DNA of 54,003 nucleotides from DASYVD01 sp050693035 (GTDB lineage Bacteria > Actinomycetota > UBA4738 > CALAEC01). A program made the position numbers and the translations under genes. Shown here one piece after another: positions 22,817 through 31,496 of this stretch (position 1 is its first letter; each line of letters opens with the position of its first letter). The stretch covers positions 1 to 54,003 of the forward strand of contig JBOGWB010000049.1 in assembly GCA_050693035.1 (NCBI GenBank), given 5' to 3'. Below the pieces are notes generated by a model, which was given only the letters and a program-made list of their open reading frames with translations, did no database searches and was not told where the DNA came from.

Positions 22817-24457
22817 GTGCGTCGGTACGACGCGGTGGTTGTCGGGGCCGGTCACAACGGGCTCGTGTGCGCGGCGTACCTGGCCCGAGCCGGCCTCCGG
22901 GTGCTGGTCCTGGAGCGGCGCCACCTCGTCGGCGGGGCCACCGTCACCGAGGAGGTCTTCCCAGGGTTCCGGTTCAGCGAGGCCTCCTACGTCGTCTCGC
23001 TGCTCCGACCGGAGATCGTCAGGGAGCTGGACCTGCCCAAGCATGGGTTCGCCGTCCTCCCTCTCGACGGCACCTTCACTCCGCTGGACGGCGATTACCT
23101 GTGGAGGGTGAACGATCACGGCAGGACGGTGCGCGAACTCCGGCGGTGGTCACGCACGGACGCGGAAGCGTACGAGGACTACGCCCAGCTCATGGTGGAC
23201 ATGGCGCGGTTCGTTAAGCCGGTTCTGTCGATCGTCCCGCCGGATCCGGGCAGGCTCGATCCCCGCGAGTGGCTGCCGATGGTGGGACTGGCTCGCGCGT
23301 TCCGTGCCCTCCCCAGGGAGCATCAGGCCACCTTCGTCCAGCTCATGACGATGAGCGCCGTCGACTTCCTCTCGCAGTGGTTCGAGACCGATCCTCTCAT
23401 CGCCACCATGGCCGCCTCGGGGATCATCGGCACGTTCCAGGGCATCCGGTCGCCCGGCACGGCGTACGTCCTCCTCCACCACTACATGGGGGAGATCGAC
23501 GGGGTGTTCCGGGCGTGGGGGATCCCTCGTGGCGGAACCGGCGGGGTGAGCGAGGCCATCGCCTCTGCGGCGCGCTCGTTCGGAGCGGAGATCCGGGTGG
23601 CAGCCCCGGTGGCCCGGATCAGCGTCCGCGACGGCCGAGCGCGGGGGGTGACCCTCGAGTCGGGGGAGGAGATCGAGGCGGGCATGGTGCTGTCGGGAGT
23701 GGACGTTCGCCGGACCCTGCTCGACATGCTCGAGCCGGGGACGCTCGACCCGACGGTTGAGGAGGCCATCGGCCGGTACAAGTTCCGAGGATCCTCCGGG
23801 AAGGTGAACCTGGCCCTCGACGGGCTCCCCGACTTCATGTGTCTCCCCGGCGCCGGCGAGCACCTCCGGGGAGCCGTCAGCATCTCGCCCTCGGTCGACT
23901 GGATGGAGAAGGCATACGACGACGCCAAGTACGGGCGGTTCTCCCGTCAGCCGTACATCGATGTGGTCATGCCCACGCTCGTCGACCCTTCCATGGCTCC
24001 GCCCGGGAAGCACGTGATGAGCTGTTTCGTGCAGTGGGCGCCGTACCATCTCGCCGACGGCGCCGGGTGGGATGACGCGACCCGCGACGAGTTCGGCGAC
24101 ACGGTGGTGGCGACGCTGGCCGAGTTCGCGCCCAACCTTCCCGACCTCGTGCTGCACCGGCAGGTCCTCACCCCGCTCGATCTGGAACGAGAGTTCGGCC
24201 TGACGGAAGGGAACATCTTCCACGGGGAGCTTTCGCTCGAGCAGCTGTTCTGGGGCCGGCCGGCACCTGGCATGGCCCGGTACCGGACCCCCGTGCGGAA
24301 CCTGTGGCTGTGCGGATCGTCCGCCCATCCGGGCGGCGGGATCATGGGGGCTCCCGGCCGCAACGCCGCGCTCGAGGCGATCAGGTCGCTGCGCCGCTCG
24401 CGGCTCGGAAGGCGGAGGCGGGTCGGCGCCAGGACCGTCGAAGCACGGGAGGCCTGA
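22817..24457 (+). CDS. FAD-dependent phytoene-desaturase-like oxidoreductase (first of a tandem pair)
   Basis: 546 aa. The N-terminus is a dinucleotide fold, VVVGAGHNGLVCAAYLARAG (about 6-25), with the FAD ribose contact LVLERR and GGATVTEE. A conserved C-terminal flavin motif reads LWLCGSSAHPGGGIMGAPG (about 495-513). The layout is that of the CrtI/PYROXD2 superfamily. No carotenoid gene (crtB, crtE) is near, so I do not call it a carotenoid desaturase; the substrate is unknown. GTG 22817 is supported by the -10 box. It lies 4 nt before a paralogue with the same opening motif, so the pair probably arose by duplication and is co-transcribed. The C-terminal 25 residues are Arg-rich. Confidence 0.82.
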   Translation: MRRYDAVVVGAGHNGLVCAAYLARAGLRVLVLERRHLVGGATVTEEVFPGFRFSEASYVVSLLRPEIVRELDLPKHGFAVLPLDGTFTPLDGDYLWRVNDHGRTVRELRRWSRTDAEAYEDYAQLMVDMARFVKPVLSIVPPDPGRLDPREWLPMVGLARAFRALPREHQATFVQLMTMSAVDFLSQWFETDPLIATMAASGIIGTFQGIRSPGTAYVLLHHYMGEIDGVFRAWGIPRGGTGGVSEAIASAARSFGAEIRVAAPVARISVRDGRARGVTLESGEEIEAGMVLSGVDVRRTLLDMLEPGTLDPTVEEAIGRYKFRGSSGKVNLALDGLPDFMCLPGAGEHLRGAVSISPSVDWMEKAYDDAKYGRFSRQPYIDVVMPTLVDPSMAPPGKHVMSCFVQWAPYHLADGAGWDDATRDEFGDTVVATLAEFAPNLPDLVLHRQVLTPLDLEREFGLTEGNIFHGELSLEQLFWGRPAPGMARYRTPVRNLWLCGSSAHPGGGIMGAPGRNAALEAIRSLRRSRLGRRRRVGARTVEAREA

Positions 24458-24461
24458 GGAC

Positions 24462-26057
24462 ATGTCCGCGACTCCTTACGACGCCGTGGTGATCGGCGCG
24501 GGGCATAACGGCCTGGTCTGCGCGGCGTATCTGGCCCGGACCGGTCTCCGGGTGCTCGTTCTGGAGCGGCGAGATCGGCCCGGCGGAGCGGCCGACACGG
24601 TCAAGATCGCCCGGGGGTTCCAGGTTCCCGCGGCGGCCCACACCGTGGGCCGGCTCCGAGGTTCCGTGGTTCGGGACCTCCAGCTCGCGGAGCACGGACT
24701 CAGGTTGATCGAACCGGAGGCCCGGGCGTTCCTGCCCGGGAGGGACGGCCGGGGGCTGACCCTGTGGTCGGACCCGGGTCGGACCGCGAGGGAGCTGGCC
24801 GCGCTCTCCCCCGCCGATGCGCAGGCGTATCCCCGGTTCGACGCCAAGCTGCGGTCGCTGGCGAGCTTCATGGCTCGACTGCACTCGATGACTCCTCCGG
24901 ATCTGGAGCGGCCGTCGTTGGGGGATGCCAGGAAGGGGCTGGCGTTGGTCCGAGGGCTGCGCGGCCTGGGAGGCGCGGCCCAATCTCGAGAAGCTCTCAG
25001 GATCCTGCCCATGCCCGTCGCCGATCTCGTGGCCGAGGCCTTCGAGACGGATCTCCTCAGGGCGGCGGTGGCCGCGCGAGGAGTTCAGTACACGGCGATG
25101 TCCCCCCGATCCGCCGGGACCACCGCCGTGCTGCTCTCAGACTCCGTGGGGGGCGACGCGGGCGCTGCCGGACAGGCGACGCTCGTCGCCGGAGGCCCGG
25201 GCGTCCTGGCGACGTCGCTGGCTTCCGCAGCGCGTGGCTTCGGTGTTCGGGTCCGCTGCGGCACCGAGGTGGCCGCGGTGACCACGGACGGTGAGGCTTC
25301 CACCGGGGTGGCGCTGCTCACCGGGGAGGAGATCCCGGCCCGAGCCGTGGTCTCCGCCGCCGACCCCAAGCGCACGCTCCTCGGACTCCTCGATCCCGCG
25401 GTCCTGGGCCCCACGCTGGCCTGGCGGGTCGGCAACATCCGGGCCACCGGTGCGGTGGCCAAGGTCAATCTGGCCTTGGACGGGCTGCCCCGGTTCGAGG
25501 GAGCCGATGAGGACGAGCGCCTCCGGGGCCGCATCCTCCTGACCGCCGGCCTCGACCACCTCGACCAGGCGATCGACGCCTCCAAGTACGGTCGCTTCTC
25601 CGAGTCCCCGTTCGTCGAGGCGACCATCCCGAGCCTGTCGGACCCGTCCCTGGCGCCCGAGGGGCGGCACGTCATGAGCCTCATCGTCCACTCGGCCCCC
25701 TACCACCTCCGGGAGGGCGGATGGGACGAGCGCCGCGATCAGCTCGGTGACGTGGTGCTGAAGACCCTCGAAGAGGTGGCGCCGGGGATCTCGGGTCTGG
25801 TCCGGGAGCGTCAGGTGCTGACGCCCCTAGACCTGGAGCGCGACTACGGCCTCACCGAGGGCCATCCGCTCCACGCCGAACCCGGCCTGGACCAGTTCTT
25901 CGCGTGGCGGCCGCTGTGGGGCTGGGCCCGCTACCGGATGCCGGTGCGGGGCCTCTACCTCTGCGGCGCGGGAGCCCACCCGGGAGGTGGCGTCACCGGG
26001 GCGCCCGGCGCGAACGCGGCCCGTGAGATCCTCGCCGACCTCCGCCGCGGCGGCTGA
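24462..26057 (+). CDS. FAD-dependent phytoene-desaturase-like oxidoreductase (second of a tandem pair)
   Basis: 531 aa, paralogous to the preceding gene over its whole length: VVIGAGHNGLVCAAYLARTG near the N-terminus, LVLERRDRPGGAAD, and LYLCGAGAHPGGGVTGAPG at the end. ATG 24462 comes 4 nt after the upstream stop (GAGG just before it). The 3' end overlaps the convergent GcvT-like gene by 65 nt. The substrate is unknown. The two paralogues could form a heteromer or act on successive steps; that is inference. Confidence 0.82.
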   Translation: MSATPYDAVVIGAGHNGLVCAAYLARTGLRVLVLERRDRPGGAADTVKIARGFQVPAAAHTVGRLRGSVVRDLQLAEHGLRLIEPEARAFLPGRDGRGLTLWSDPGRTARELAALSPADAQAYPRFDAKLRSLASFMARLHSMTPPDLERPSLGDARKGLALVRGLRGLGGAAQSREALRILPMPVADLVAEAFETDLLRAAVAARGVQYTAMSPRSAGTTAVLLSDSVGGDAGAAGQATLVAGGPGVLATSLASAARGFGVRVRCGTEVAAVTTDGEASTGVALLTGEEIPARAVVSAADPKRTLLGLLDPAVLGPTLAWRVGNIRATGAVAKVNLALDGLPRFEGADEDERLRGRILLTAGLDHLDQAIDASKYGRFSESPFVEATIPSLSDPSLAPEGRHVMSLIVHSAPYHLREGGWDERRDQLGDVVLKTLEEVAPGISGLVRERQVLTPLDLERDYGLTEGHPLHAEPGLDQFFAWRPLWGWARYRMPVRGLYLCGAGAHPGGGVTGAPGANAAREILADLRRGG

Positions 26058-27294
26058 CCTCGGACACCCCGGTCTTCCCCTCCGTCCCCTCCACCACGGC
26101 GCGCTTGCGGGGGGGGTCGAAGAACGGCAAGTCAACGACCGTGGCCCCAGCTCGACGGCGCCGAGCCTCCACCGTCCATTCGACTTCCACCCGGGTGCCC
26201 GGTTTCTCATGCGCCGCGGTGACGGAACCCAGCGCGATGTTCTTCTTCAGCACGGGGCTCCACGTCGTGCTGGTGGCCCTCCCCACCTGACGGCGACCAT
26301 CGAACACCGGGACGTGACTCCGCGACGCCACCTGTGGAACCATCGGGTACAAGCCCTGGGACGAGAACAACCCCTCGATCTCGTCCCAGTCGATCTCCAG
26401 GCCCACCAGGCGTCGCGAGGGCCCTCCGGCGGCACGTTCGGCCTCCAGCGCCCTTCGGCCGACGAATCCACCCGGCTTGTTGTCGAGGTCGGTGAACCGC
26501 CCCAGGATCCCCAGCTCGAACGGCGAGTAGGCCTGCTCGACGTTGAGCGCTCGGCGGGCGCTCACGTAGTCGACCTCCAGCAGGATCAGCCCGGCCTCGA
26601 TCCGCACGATGTCCACGGCGTTCAGCCCGGCGGGGCGGAGGCCGTATCCGGCTCCCCCATCCATGAGGGCGTCCCACAGGTCCACGGCCTGGTCGGCGTC
26701 GACCCACAGCTCGAATCCGAGGTCGCCCGTGTATCCGGTTCGGGTCACGTCCACGACGATGTTCCGGACACTGGAGGGCCGCTCGCGGAAGAACCGGAGG
26801 TCTCCAAACGCCTCGCCGGTGGCGGCCTCCAGCACGTCCCGGGATAGCGGTCCCTGGAGCGCGAGCGCAGCGGTCGACTCGCTGATCTCCTCGACCTCGA
26901 CGTCGAGGCCGTGGCCGTTCATCCGGATCCACCTGAGATTCGGTTCCGCGGACGTCCATCGGAATCGCGCATCCTCGAGGCGGGTTACGGTGCCGTCGTC
27001 GAGCACCTTGCCTTCCTCGTTGCACCAGCAGGTGTACCAGACCTGCCCGACGCCCAGCCTGGTGGCGTCGCGGACGATGACCCGGTCGATCAACCGCACG
27101 GCGTCCGGGCCGGTCACCGAGTACTTGAAGAGTGGCGAGACGTCGATCAATGCCGCGGCTTCCCGGATTGCGTTGTACTCGATGTCGTGATGGTCGGCGT
27201 ACGAGGTGGCCGCGAAGTACCCCGACCACTCTCTCCATTGGCCCTTGCGGTTGAGCGCCGCGGTCCGCTCGTGAAAGGCGGTCCCCACACTCAT
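25993..27294 (-). CDS. GcvT-like folate-dependent aminomethyltransferase family protein
   Basis: 433 aa. The GcvT/DmdA fold is shown by EYNAIREAAALIDVSPL, SVTGPDAVRLIDRV, YTCWCNEEGKVLDDG (with the Asp pair that corresponds to the catalytic region), ALQGPLSRDVLEAA, RTGYTGDLGFELWV and GFVGRRALEAE. Such proteins transfer one-carbon units to tetrahydrofolate from aminomethyl-, methylamine- or sulfonium-type substrates. It could be the missing T protein of glycine cleavage, but it differs from canonical GcvT (no FDVSHM) and is 14 kb from the gcv genes, so another demethylase is equally likely. ATG 27294 is preceded by TAGGAT at 7 nt. The C-terminal 40 residues are basic and low-complexity, and overlap the end of the convergent FAD gene. 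Confidence 0.8.
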   Translation of the reverse strand: MSVGTAFHERTAALNRKGQWREWSGYFAATSYADHHDIEYNAIREAAALIDVSPLFKYSVTGPDAVRLIDRVIVRDATRLGVGQVWYTCWCNEEGKVLDDGTVTRLEDARFRWTSAEPNLRWIRMNGHGLDVEVEEISESTAALALQGPLSRDVLEAATGEAFGDLRFFRERPSSVRNIVVDVTRTGYTGDLGFELWVDADQAVDLWDALMDGGAGYGLRPAGLNAVDIVRIEAGLILLEVDYVSARRALNVEQAYSPFELGILGRFTDLDNKPGGFVGRRALEAERAAGGPSRRLVGLEIDWDEIEGLFSSQGLYPMVPQVASRSHVPVFDGRRQVGRATSTTWSPVLKKNIALGSVTAAHEKPGTRVEVEWTVEARRRRAGATVVDLPFFDPPRKRAVVEGTEGKTGVSEVSRRGGGRRGSHGPRSRRAPR

Positions 27295-27301
27295 CGGAGG
27301 A

Positions 27302-27307
27302 ATCCTA
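27302..27307 (-). promoter_or_regulatory. -10 box of a putative leaderless GcvT-like gene promoter
   Basis: On the minus strand TAGGAT ends 7 nt before ATG 27294, leaving no room for a ribosome-binding site. Confidence 0.4.
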
Positions 27308-27337
27308 CGCTGCCGGCGCCCCCGCCTCGATCGGAGG

Positions 27338-28273
27338 TCACGCGGCCGTGGGGGGATCCAGCCGCTCGGCGAGCCGCAGTCTGGCGCCGATCTCCGACAG
27401 AACCATCGCCATCACGGTGAGCACGGCGCCGACCCATTGACGTGCGAGGAGCCGCTCCCCTAGCCACACCGCCGCGAACAGCGCCGCGAACACGGACTCC
27501 CCTGCCAGGATGATGGCCGCCCGGACGGGGGTGAGGCGGCGCTGGGCGAACACCTGGATCGTGAACGCCACCCCGGACCCGAGGATCCCCGTGAGGAACA
27601 GCAGCATCCAGACCGATGCGGCGTCTGCCGGCTGGATTCCCGTGCCCACCGCGAACGCGCCCGCGAGGTGGAACGCGGAGGCCGCCGCCATCTGGTCGAG
27701 CGCCAGCCCGGCGCTCGAATACCGGCCGGTGAACCGACCCACCGCCACCACGTGCCCCGCCCACGCCACTGCCGACGCCAGCACCAGCAGGTCGCCGAGC
27801 CTCGGTCTGAGATTGTCGAAGCTCTCCACCGACAGGAGGACCAGGCCCACGAGCGAGATGGCCACGGCGCCCCACGCTACGGGCCGGCTGGGCTGGCGAA
27901 GGATGAGGAGAGCCAGCACCGGGGTGAACACGACGTAGAGACCGGTGATGAACCCGGCGTTCGTGGCTGAGGTCCTGGCCAGTCCGGCGGTCTGGAGCGA
28001 GTAGCCGAGGAACAGCAGTGCCCCGAGAACGATGCCGGGCGGGATGGCCCGCCGGATCTCCGCCCATCCGGCCCCGGCCCGGGCGAACAGAGGAAGCGAG
28101 ATCAGGAGGATGAGGAACCCGAGCGTCCGGCTCCAGGCCATGAACGCGGGGACGGAAAGGTGATCCAGCGCCAGCTTCCCGGCGGGAAACGTGATCCCCC
28201 AGATCAAGGGGGTGAGGAACAGCAGGAGACCGAGGTCCGGATGGCGTCCCGGCGCGTTCGCTGCGCGCTCCAC
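27338..28273 (-). CDS. EamA-family (DMT) transporter
   Basis: About 311 aa, with ten predicted membrane segments in two EamA repeats (LIWGITFPAGKLAL at about 22 and DLLVLASAVAWAGHVVAVG at about 150). The family exports metabolites or amino acids from the cytosol; the substrate is unknown. GTG 28273 is chosen because TACGCT ends 8 nt upstream and because it gives the normal family length; readings from 28327 or 28399 add a polar tail. The gene follows the esterase start region divergently and precedes the GcvT-like gene on the same strand. Confidence 0.8.
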   Translation of the reverse strand: MERAANAPGRHPDLGLLLFLTPLIWGITFPAGKLALDHLSVPAFMAWSRTLGFLILLISLPLFARAGAGWAEIRRAIPPGIVLGALLFLGYSLQTAGLARTSATNAGFITGLYVVFTPVLALLILRQPSRPVAWGAVAISLVGLVLLSVESFDNLRPRLGDLLVLASAVAWAGHVVAVGRFTGRYSSAGLALDQMAAASAFHLAGAFAVGTGIQPADAASVWMLLFLTGILGSGVAFTIQVFAQRRLTPVRAAIILAGESVFAALFAAVWLGERLLARQWVGAVLTVMAMVLSEIGARLRLAERLDPPTAA

Positions 28274-28281
28274 GGGCGCCG

Positions 28282-28287
28282 AGCGTA
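28282..28287 (-). promoter_or_regulatory. -10 box of a putative leaderless EamA gene promoter
   Basis: Read on the minus strand, TACGCT ends 8 nt before GTG 28273. It supports a start well downstream of the longest open frame. Confidence 0.35.
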
Positions 28288-28354
28288 CCAGCCCGCCAGA
28301 GCGCAGGGATCCTCTCACCGGTAACATTGACTCCTGAGTCACCCGAGGAGGAGC

Positions 28355-29377
28355 ATGCTGCCCTGGTCCGTCCCGCTGGAGGGTCGCTTCGACGAGCACG
28401 TGTTCGAGAGCAACGTCCTGAAGGGCAACCCTCTTGGCGATCCGAACACCCGGCCGCTGTGGGTGTACGTCCCGCCCGGGTACGACGACGACCCCGACCG
28501 TCGCTACCCCAGCATCTACGTGATCATGGGTCTCACCGGCCAGCTCGACATGTGGCGGAACCGTTCACCCTTCCGCAGGAACTTCCCCGAGCTCGTCGAC
28601 GAGCTGTTCGCCTCGGGGGAGGCGCCGCCGGCCATCCTGGTGTGGGTGGACTGCTGGACGTCGCTGGCGGGTAGCCAGTATCTCGACTCGCCGGGAACGG
28701 GCAAGTACCACACCTATCTGTGCGAGGAGATCGTCCCATGGGTGGACGAGCGGTACCGGACGATGGCCCATCGCGACCATCGGGGGATCACCGGGAAGTC
28801 CAGCGGCGGGTACGGGGCCATGGTCACCGGGATGCTCCGCCCCGATCTGTTCGGCGGACTGGCCACCCACGCCGGAGACGCCCTCTTCGAGGTGTGCTAC
28901 CAGCCGGACTTCAGGAAGTCGGTCCGGGTTCTCCGCGACGAGTACGAGGGCTCGTTCGACAAGTTCTGGGAGGTCTTCCGGTCCCGTCCGGCGTTCGCCA
29001 AGGAGAGCGACGGCCATCTCCTCAACGACTGGTGCATGGCGGCGTGTTATTCCGCTGACGAGGACGGAACGGTGCGGCTCCCCTACGACACGGCCACCGG
29101 CGAACTCATCCCGGAGGTGTGGGACAGGTGGCTCGCCTGGGACCCGGTTCGGATGGTCCCCAAGTACGCCGATGCGCTGCGGTCCCTGCGGGCCATCTAC
29201 ATCGACGCCGGCAAGAAGGACGAGTGGTTCCTCGATCTGGGAGCGGAAGCCTTCCGCCGCGCCTTGGCCGACATCGGGGTCACCGACGTCTTCTTCGAGC
29301 TGTTCGACGCCACCCACATGCAGATCGAGTACCGCTACCCCATCGCGGTGAAGTACCTGGCGGAGCGGCTCGGCTAG
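28355..29377 (+). CDS. Alpha/beta-hydrolase esterase (esterase D / antigen 85 superfamily)
   Basis: 340 aa. ATG 28355 has GAGGAGGAG 2-5 nt upstream. The fold opens with LWVYVPPGYDDDPDRRYPSIYVIMG; the nucleophile lies in GITGKSSGGYGAM (Ser about 150), the acid in YIDAGKKDEWF (Asp about 288) and the histidine in FDATHMQIEY (about 322). There is no signal peptide, so the enzyme is probably cytosolic, unlike antigen 85. The substrate is unknown. The divergent EamA gene starts 81 nt away; the GNAT gene follows after 19 nt and is probably in the same transcript. Confidence 0.82.
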   Translation: MLPWSVPLEGRFDEHVFESNVLKGNPLGDPNTRPLWVYVPPGYDDDPDRRYPSIYVIMGLTGQLDMWRNRSPFRRNFPELVDELFASGEAPPAILVWVDCWTSLAGSQYLDSPGTGKYHTYLCEEIVPWVDERYRTMAHRDHRGITGKSSGGYGAMVTGMLRPDLFGGLATHAGDALFEVCYQPDFRKSVRVLRDEYEGSFDKFWEVFRSRPAFAKESDGHLLNDWCMAACYSADEDGTVRLPYDTATGELIPEVWDRWLAWDPVRMVPKYADALRSLRAIYIDAGKKDEWFLDLGAEAFRRALADIGVTDVFFELFDATHMQIEYRYPIAVKYLAERLG

Positions 29378-29396
29378 CGACGGGCGGAGGCCGGTG

Positions 29397-29903
29397 ATGG
29401 AGCTTCGCGACATTTCCATGGACGACCTGCCGATCTACGAGCGGTCGCTGACCGATCCCGACATGATGTCGGAGTTGGGTGGGCCGCGCCCCAGGGAGGG
29501 GCTGTCGGAGAAGCTTCAAGGGATCGTCGATGACGTCAAGAAAGGAGCCGTCTGGTTCTCCGTGATCGTTCCGGACGGCGTGGCCGAAGCAGGGGCCGGG
29601 CACGTGTGCATCTGGGACCACGACTGGAATGGGGAGCGAATCGCTGAGATCGGGTGGATGGTGCTTCCCGAGTTCCAGGGCCGGGGACTGGCGACCGAGG
29701 CGGTTCGCTCCATCCTCCGCCGGGCTCGGTCGGAGGGTCGATGGGACGTGATCCACGCCTTCCCCGGCGTCACCAACGCTCCCTCCAACGGGATCTGTCG
29801 GAAGACGGGGTTCTCGAGGCTCGAGGAGCTGGATATCGTGTCCTGGGGAGGGACCTTGCGGTGCAACCACTGGCGCATCGACCTTCGTTCCGCGAGTCTC
29901 TGA
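29397..29903 (+). CDS. GNAT-family N-acetyltransferase
   Basis: 168 aa. The acetyl-CoA fold shows ERIAEIGWMVLPEFQGRGLATEAV (about residues 78-101; the QGRGLA loop binds the pyrophosphate) and a C-terminal NAPSNGICRKTGFSRLEE typical of RimJ/RimL-type enzymes. The substrate is unknown. ATG 29397 is chosen (GGAGG 6 nt upstream) over GTG 29394. It follows the esterase gene and faces the amidohydrolase gene, ending 10 nt from it. Confidence 0.85.
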   Translation: MELRDISMDDLPIYERSLTDPDMMSELGGPRPREGLSEKLQGIVDDVKKGAVWFSVIVPDGVAEAGAGHVCIWDHDWNGERIAEIGWMVLPEFQGRGLATEAVRSILRRARSEGRWDVIHAFPGVTNAPSNGICRKTGFSRLEELDIVSWGGTLRCNHWRIDLRSASL

Positions 29904-29913
29904 CCGGAACTCC

Positions 29914-31422
29914 CTAGCGCGCGTACACGTCGCGCCCACGAGACACCGTGAGCACGGGACGGAGGTCCCGGGGATCGGGAACGTCCAGCGGGTCCGCCTC
30001 GTAGGCGGCGAAGTCGGCCGCCGCTCCCGGCTCGAGCCGTCCCTTCTTCAGCTGGTGGCCGAGGCGAGCGCTGCCGATGGTGAAGATGCGGAGGGCCTGC
30101 TCGCGTGACAGTCGCTGGCCGGCGTGGTGATGGTTCTCTAGGGCCCACACGCCCAGCATCGGATCGAGGGGTGTCACGGGCGTATCGGAGCCTCCGCCGA
30201 CCTCCATCCCCCGCTCGATCAGCGTTCGGAAGGGGTTCATCCGGCGGGCCCGTTCGGCTCCCAGCCGTTGCTCGTACATCCCCCCGTCCCCACCCCACGT
30301 GGAGTCGAAGGCCGGCTGGACCGAGACCGCCAGCCCCAGGGCGGCGGCACGCTCAACGTGGTCTGTGGATGCCATCTCGAAGTGCTCCAGCCTGTGGCGG
30401 CGGGCCCGGAAGTGCCGGCGTCCCCTGCTGTCGAGGGCCCGGTACACGCGCTCCCACACCCGCACGGCCTGTTCGATGGCGGCGTCACCGATGGCGTGGA
30501 GCCCGACCTGGAGGCCCGCCAGGTGGGCGTTGTGGAGGAACTCGGCCAGCTCGTCGTCGCCGTAGGCGAGGGAGCCGCCTTGGTCCGTGTCGTCGTACGA
30601 AGCGGTGACTGCGGCGGTTCGGGCCCCGATCGACCCGTCGAGGAACAGGTCCCCGCCGATGGAGTGAAGCCCGAGGTCCATGACGTAGGGGATGTCTCGG
30701 TCGGCCACGTAGATGGCCAGGTCTACCGGAAGGTCCGAACGGTGGCCGACGAGGACCTCCACGTCGCGCCTCCCGCGCTTGTCGGGGATGGCCATCTCGT
30801 GGAGAGACGTCACACCGCGGGACACGGCGAGGGTCGCCGCGCGGAGCTGATAGTCCTGGACCTCCGAGTCCGACAGCGACTCGAAGTACCAGCGTTGGGC
30901 GTCGGCGTTCGCGGTGCCCCGGAGGAGTCCGGTGGGACGTCCCTGAGCGTCGCGCTCCACCCCTTCTGTCGGGGCCACGCCGGACGCCTCCAGAGCCGCG
31001 CTGTTCGCCAGGCTGAGGTAACCGTCCGTCCGCACTAGGATCAGCGGGTCGCTGGAGAGCTCGTCCAGCTCGGAGAGGGATGGGAATGCGGGATCCGGCC
31101 ACCTCGACTCGTCGAATCCCACGCCGAGGACGCGTCCCGGGTGAGCGGCGAGATGTTCGCGAGCCGCGCCGAGCGCCGCTTCGCGGGTCTGCACCTCCGA
31201 CAGGTCCAGCCCCTGGAGGCTGAGTCCGGTCCCGGTCAGGTGGACGTGTGCGTCGATGAATCCGGGCAGGATGGTGGTCCCGGGCAGTTCCACCAATCGG
31301 TCGGCCTTCGGCGGGTCCCCCGCTCCGACCCGCTCGACGTGCCGGCCGTCGACGAGCACCCACTCCCCTCCCCCCAGGGGTGAGAGCGTGTGCACTCGGG
31401 AAGCGCGGTAGAGGGTCCTCAT
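29914..31422 (-). CDS. Amidohydrolase family protein (YtcJ-like)
   Basis: 502 aa. Metal-ligand motif PGFIDAHVHLTG lies at about 53-64; others are GLQVGLHAIGDAAIEQ (about 285-300), HRLEHFEMA (about 330) and VGGGSDTPVTPLDPM (about 405). This layout is amidohydrolase family 3 (YtcJ/NfdA-like), which hydrolyses amides such as N-substituted formamides; the substrate is not known. ATG 31422 is chosen because the beta-strand start of the family follows at once; the open frame upstream to 32007 runs antisense-like through the reverse transcriptase gene and is not credible. A TACAAT box at 31450-31445 may start the transcript. Confidence 0.85.
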   Translation of the reverse strand: MRTLYRASRVHTLSPLGGGEWVLVDGRHVERVGAGDPPKADRLVELPGTTILPGFIDAHVHLTGTGLSLQGLDLSEVQTREAALGAAREHLAAHPGRVLGVGFDESRWPDPAFPSLSELDELSSDPLILVRTDGYLSLANSAALEASGVAPTEGVERDAQGRPTGLLRGTANADAQRWYFESLSDSEVQDYQLRAATLAVSRGVTSLHEMAIPDKRGRRDVEVLVGHRSDLPVDLAIYVADRDIPYVMDLGLHSIGGDLFLDGSIGARTAAVTASYDDTDQGGSLAYGDDELAEFLHNAHLAGLQVGLHAIGDAAIEQAVRVWERVYRALDSRGRRHFRARRHRLEHFEMASTDHVERAAALGLAVSVQPAFDSTWGGDGGMYEQRLGAERARRMNPFRTLIERGMEVGGGSDTPVTPLDPMLGVWALENHHHAGQRLSREQALRIFTIGSARLGHQLKKGRLEPGAAADFAAYEADPLDVPDPRDLRPVLTVSRGRDVYAR

Positions 31423-31444
31423 GGTTCGTCGGCTGGGCCCGGGG

Positions 31445-31450
31445 ATTGTA
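31445..31450 (-). promoter_or_regulatory. -10 box (TACAAT) of the amidohydrolase gene
   Basis: On the minus strand TACAAT lies 22 nt before ATG 31422, giving a leader of about 15 nt. It suggests that this gene can be transcribed independently of the reverse transcriptase upstream. Confidence 0.4.
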
Positions 31451-31496
31451 CGGGATGGACGCCCCGGGGCGCGTCGCCTCCGCGGGGCCGAAGCGC

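Noticed and set aside
22817..26057. Carotenoid biosynthesis cluster
   Set aside because: The two enzymes have the phytoene-desaturase-like fold, but no crtB, crtE or cyclase gene is near, and the pattern fits the wider PYROXD2-like family.
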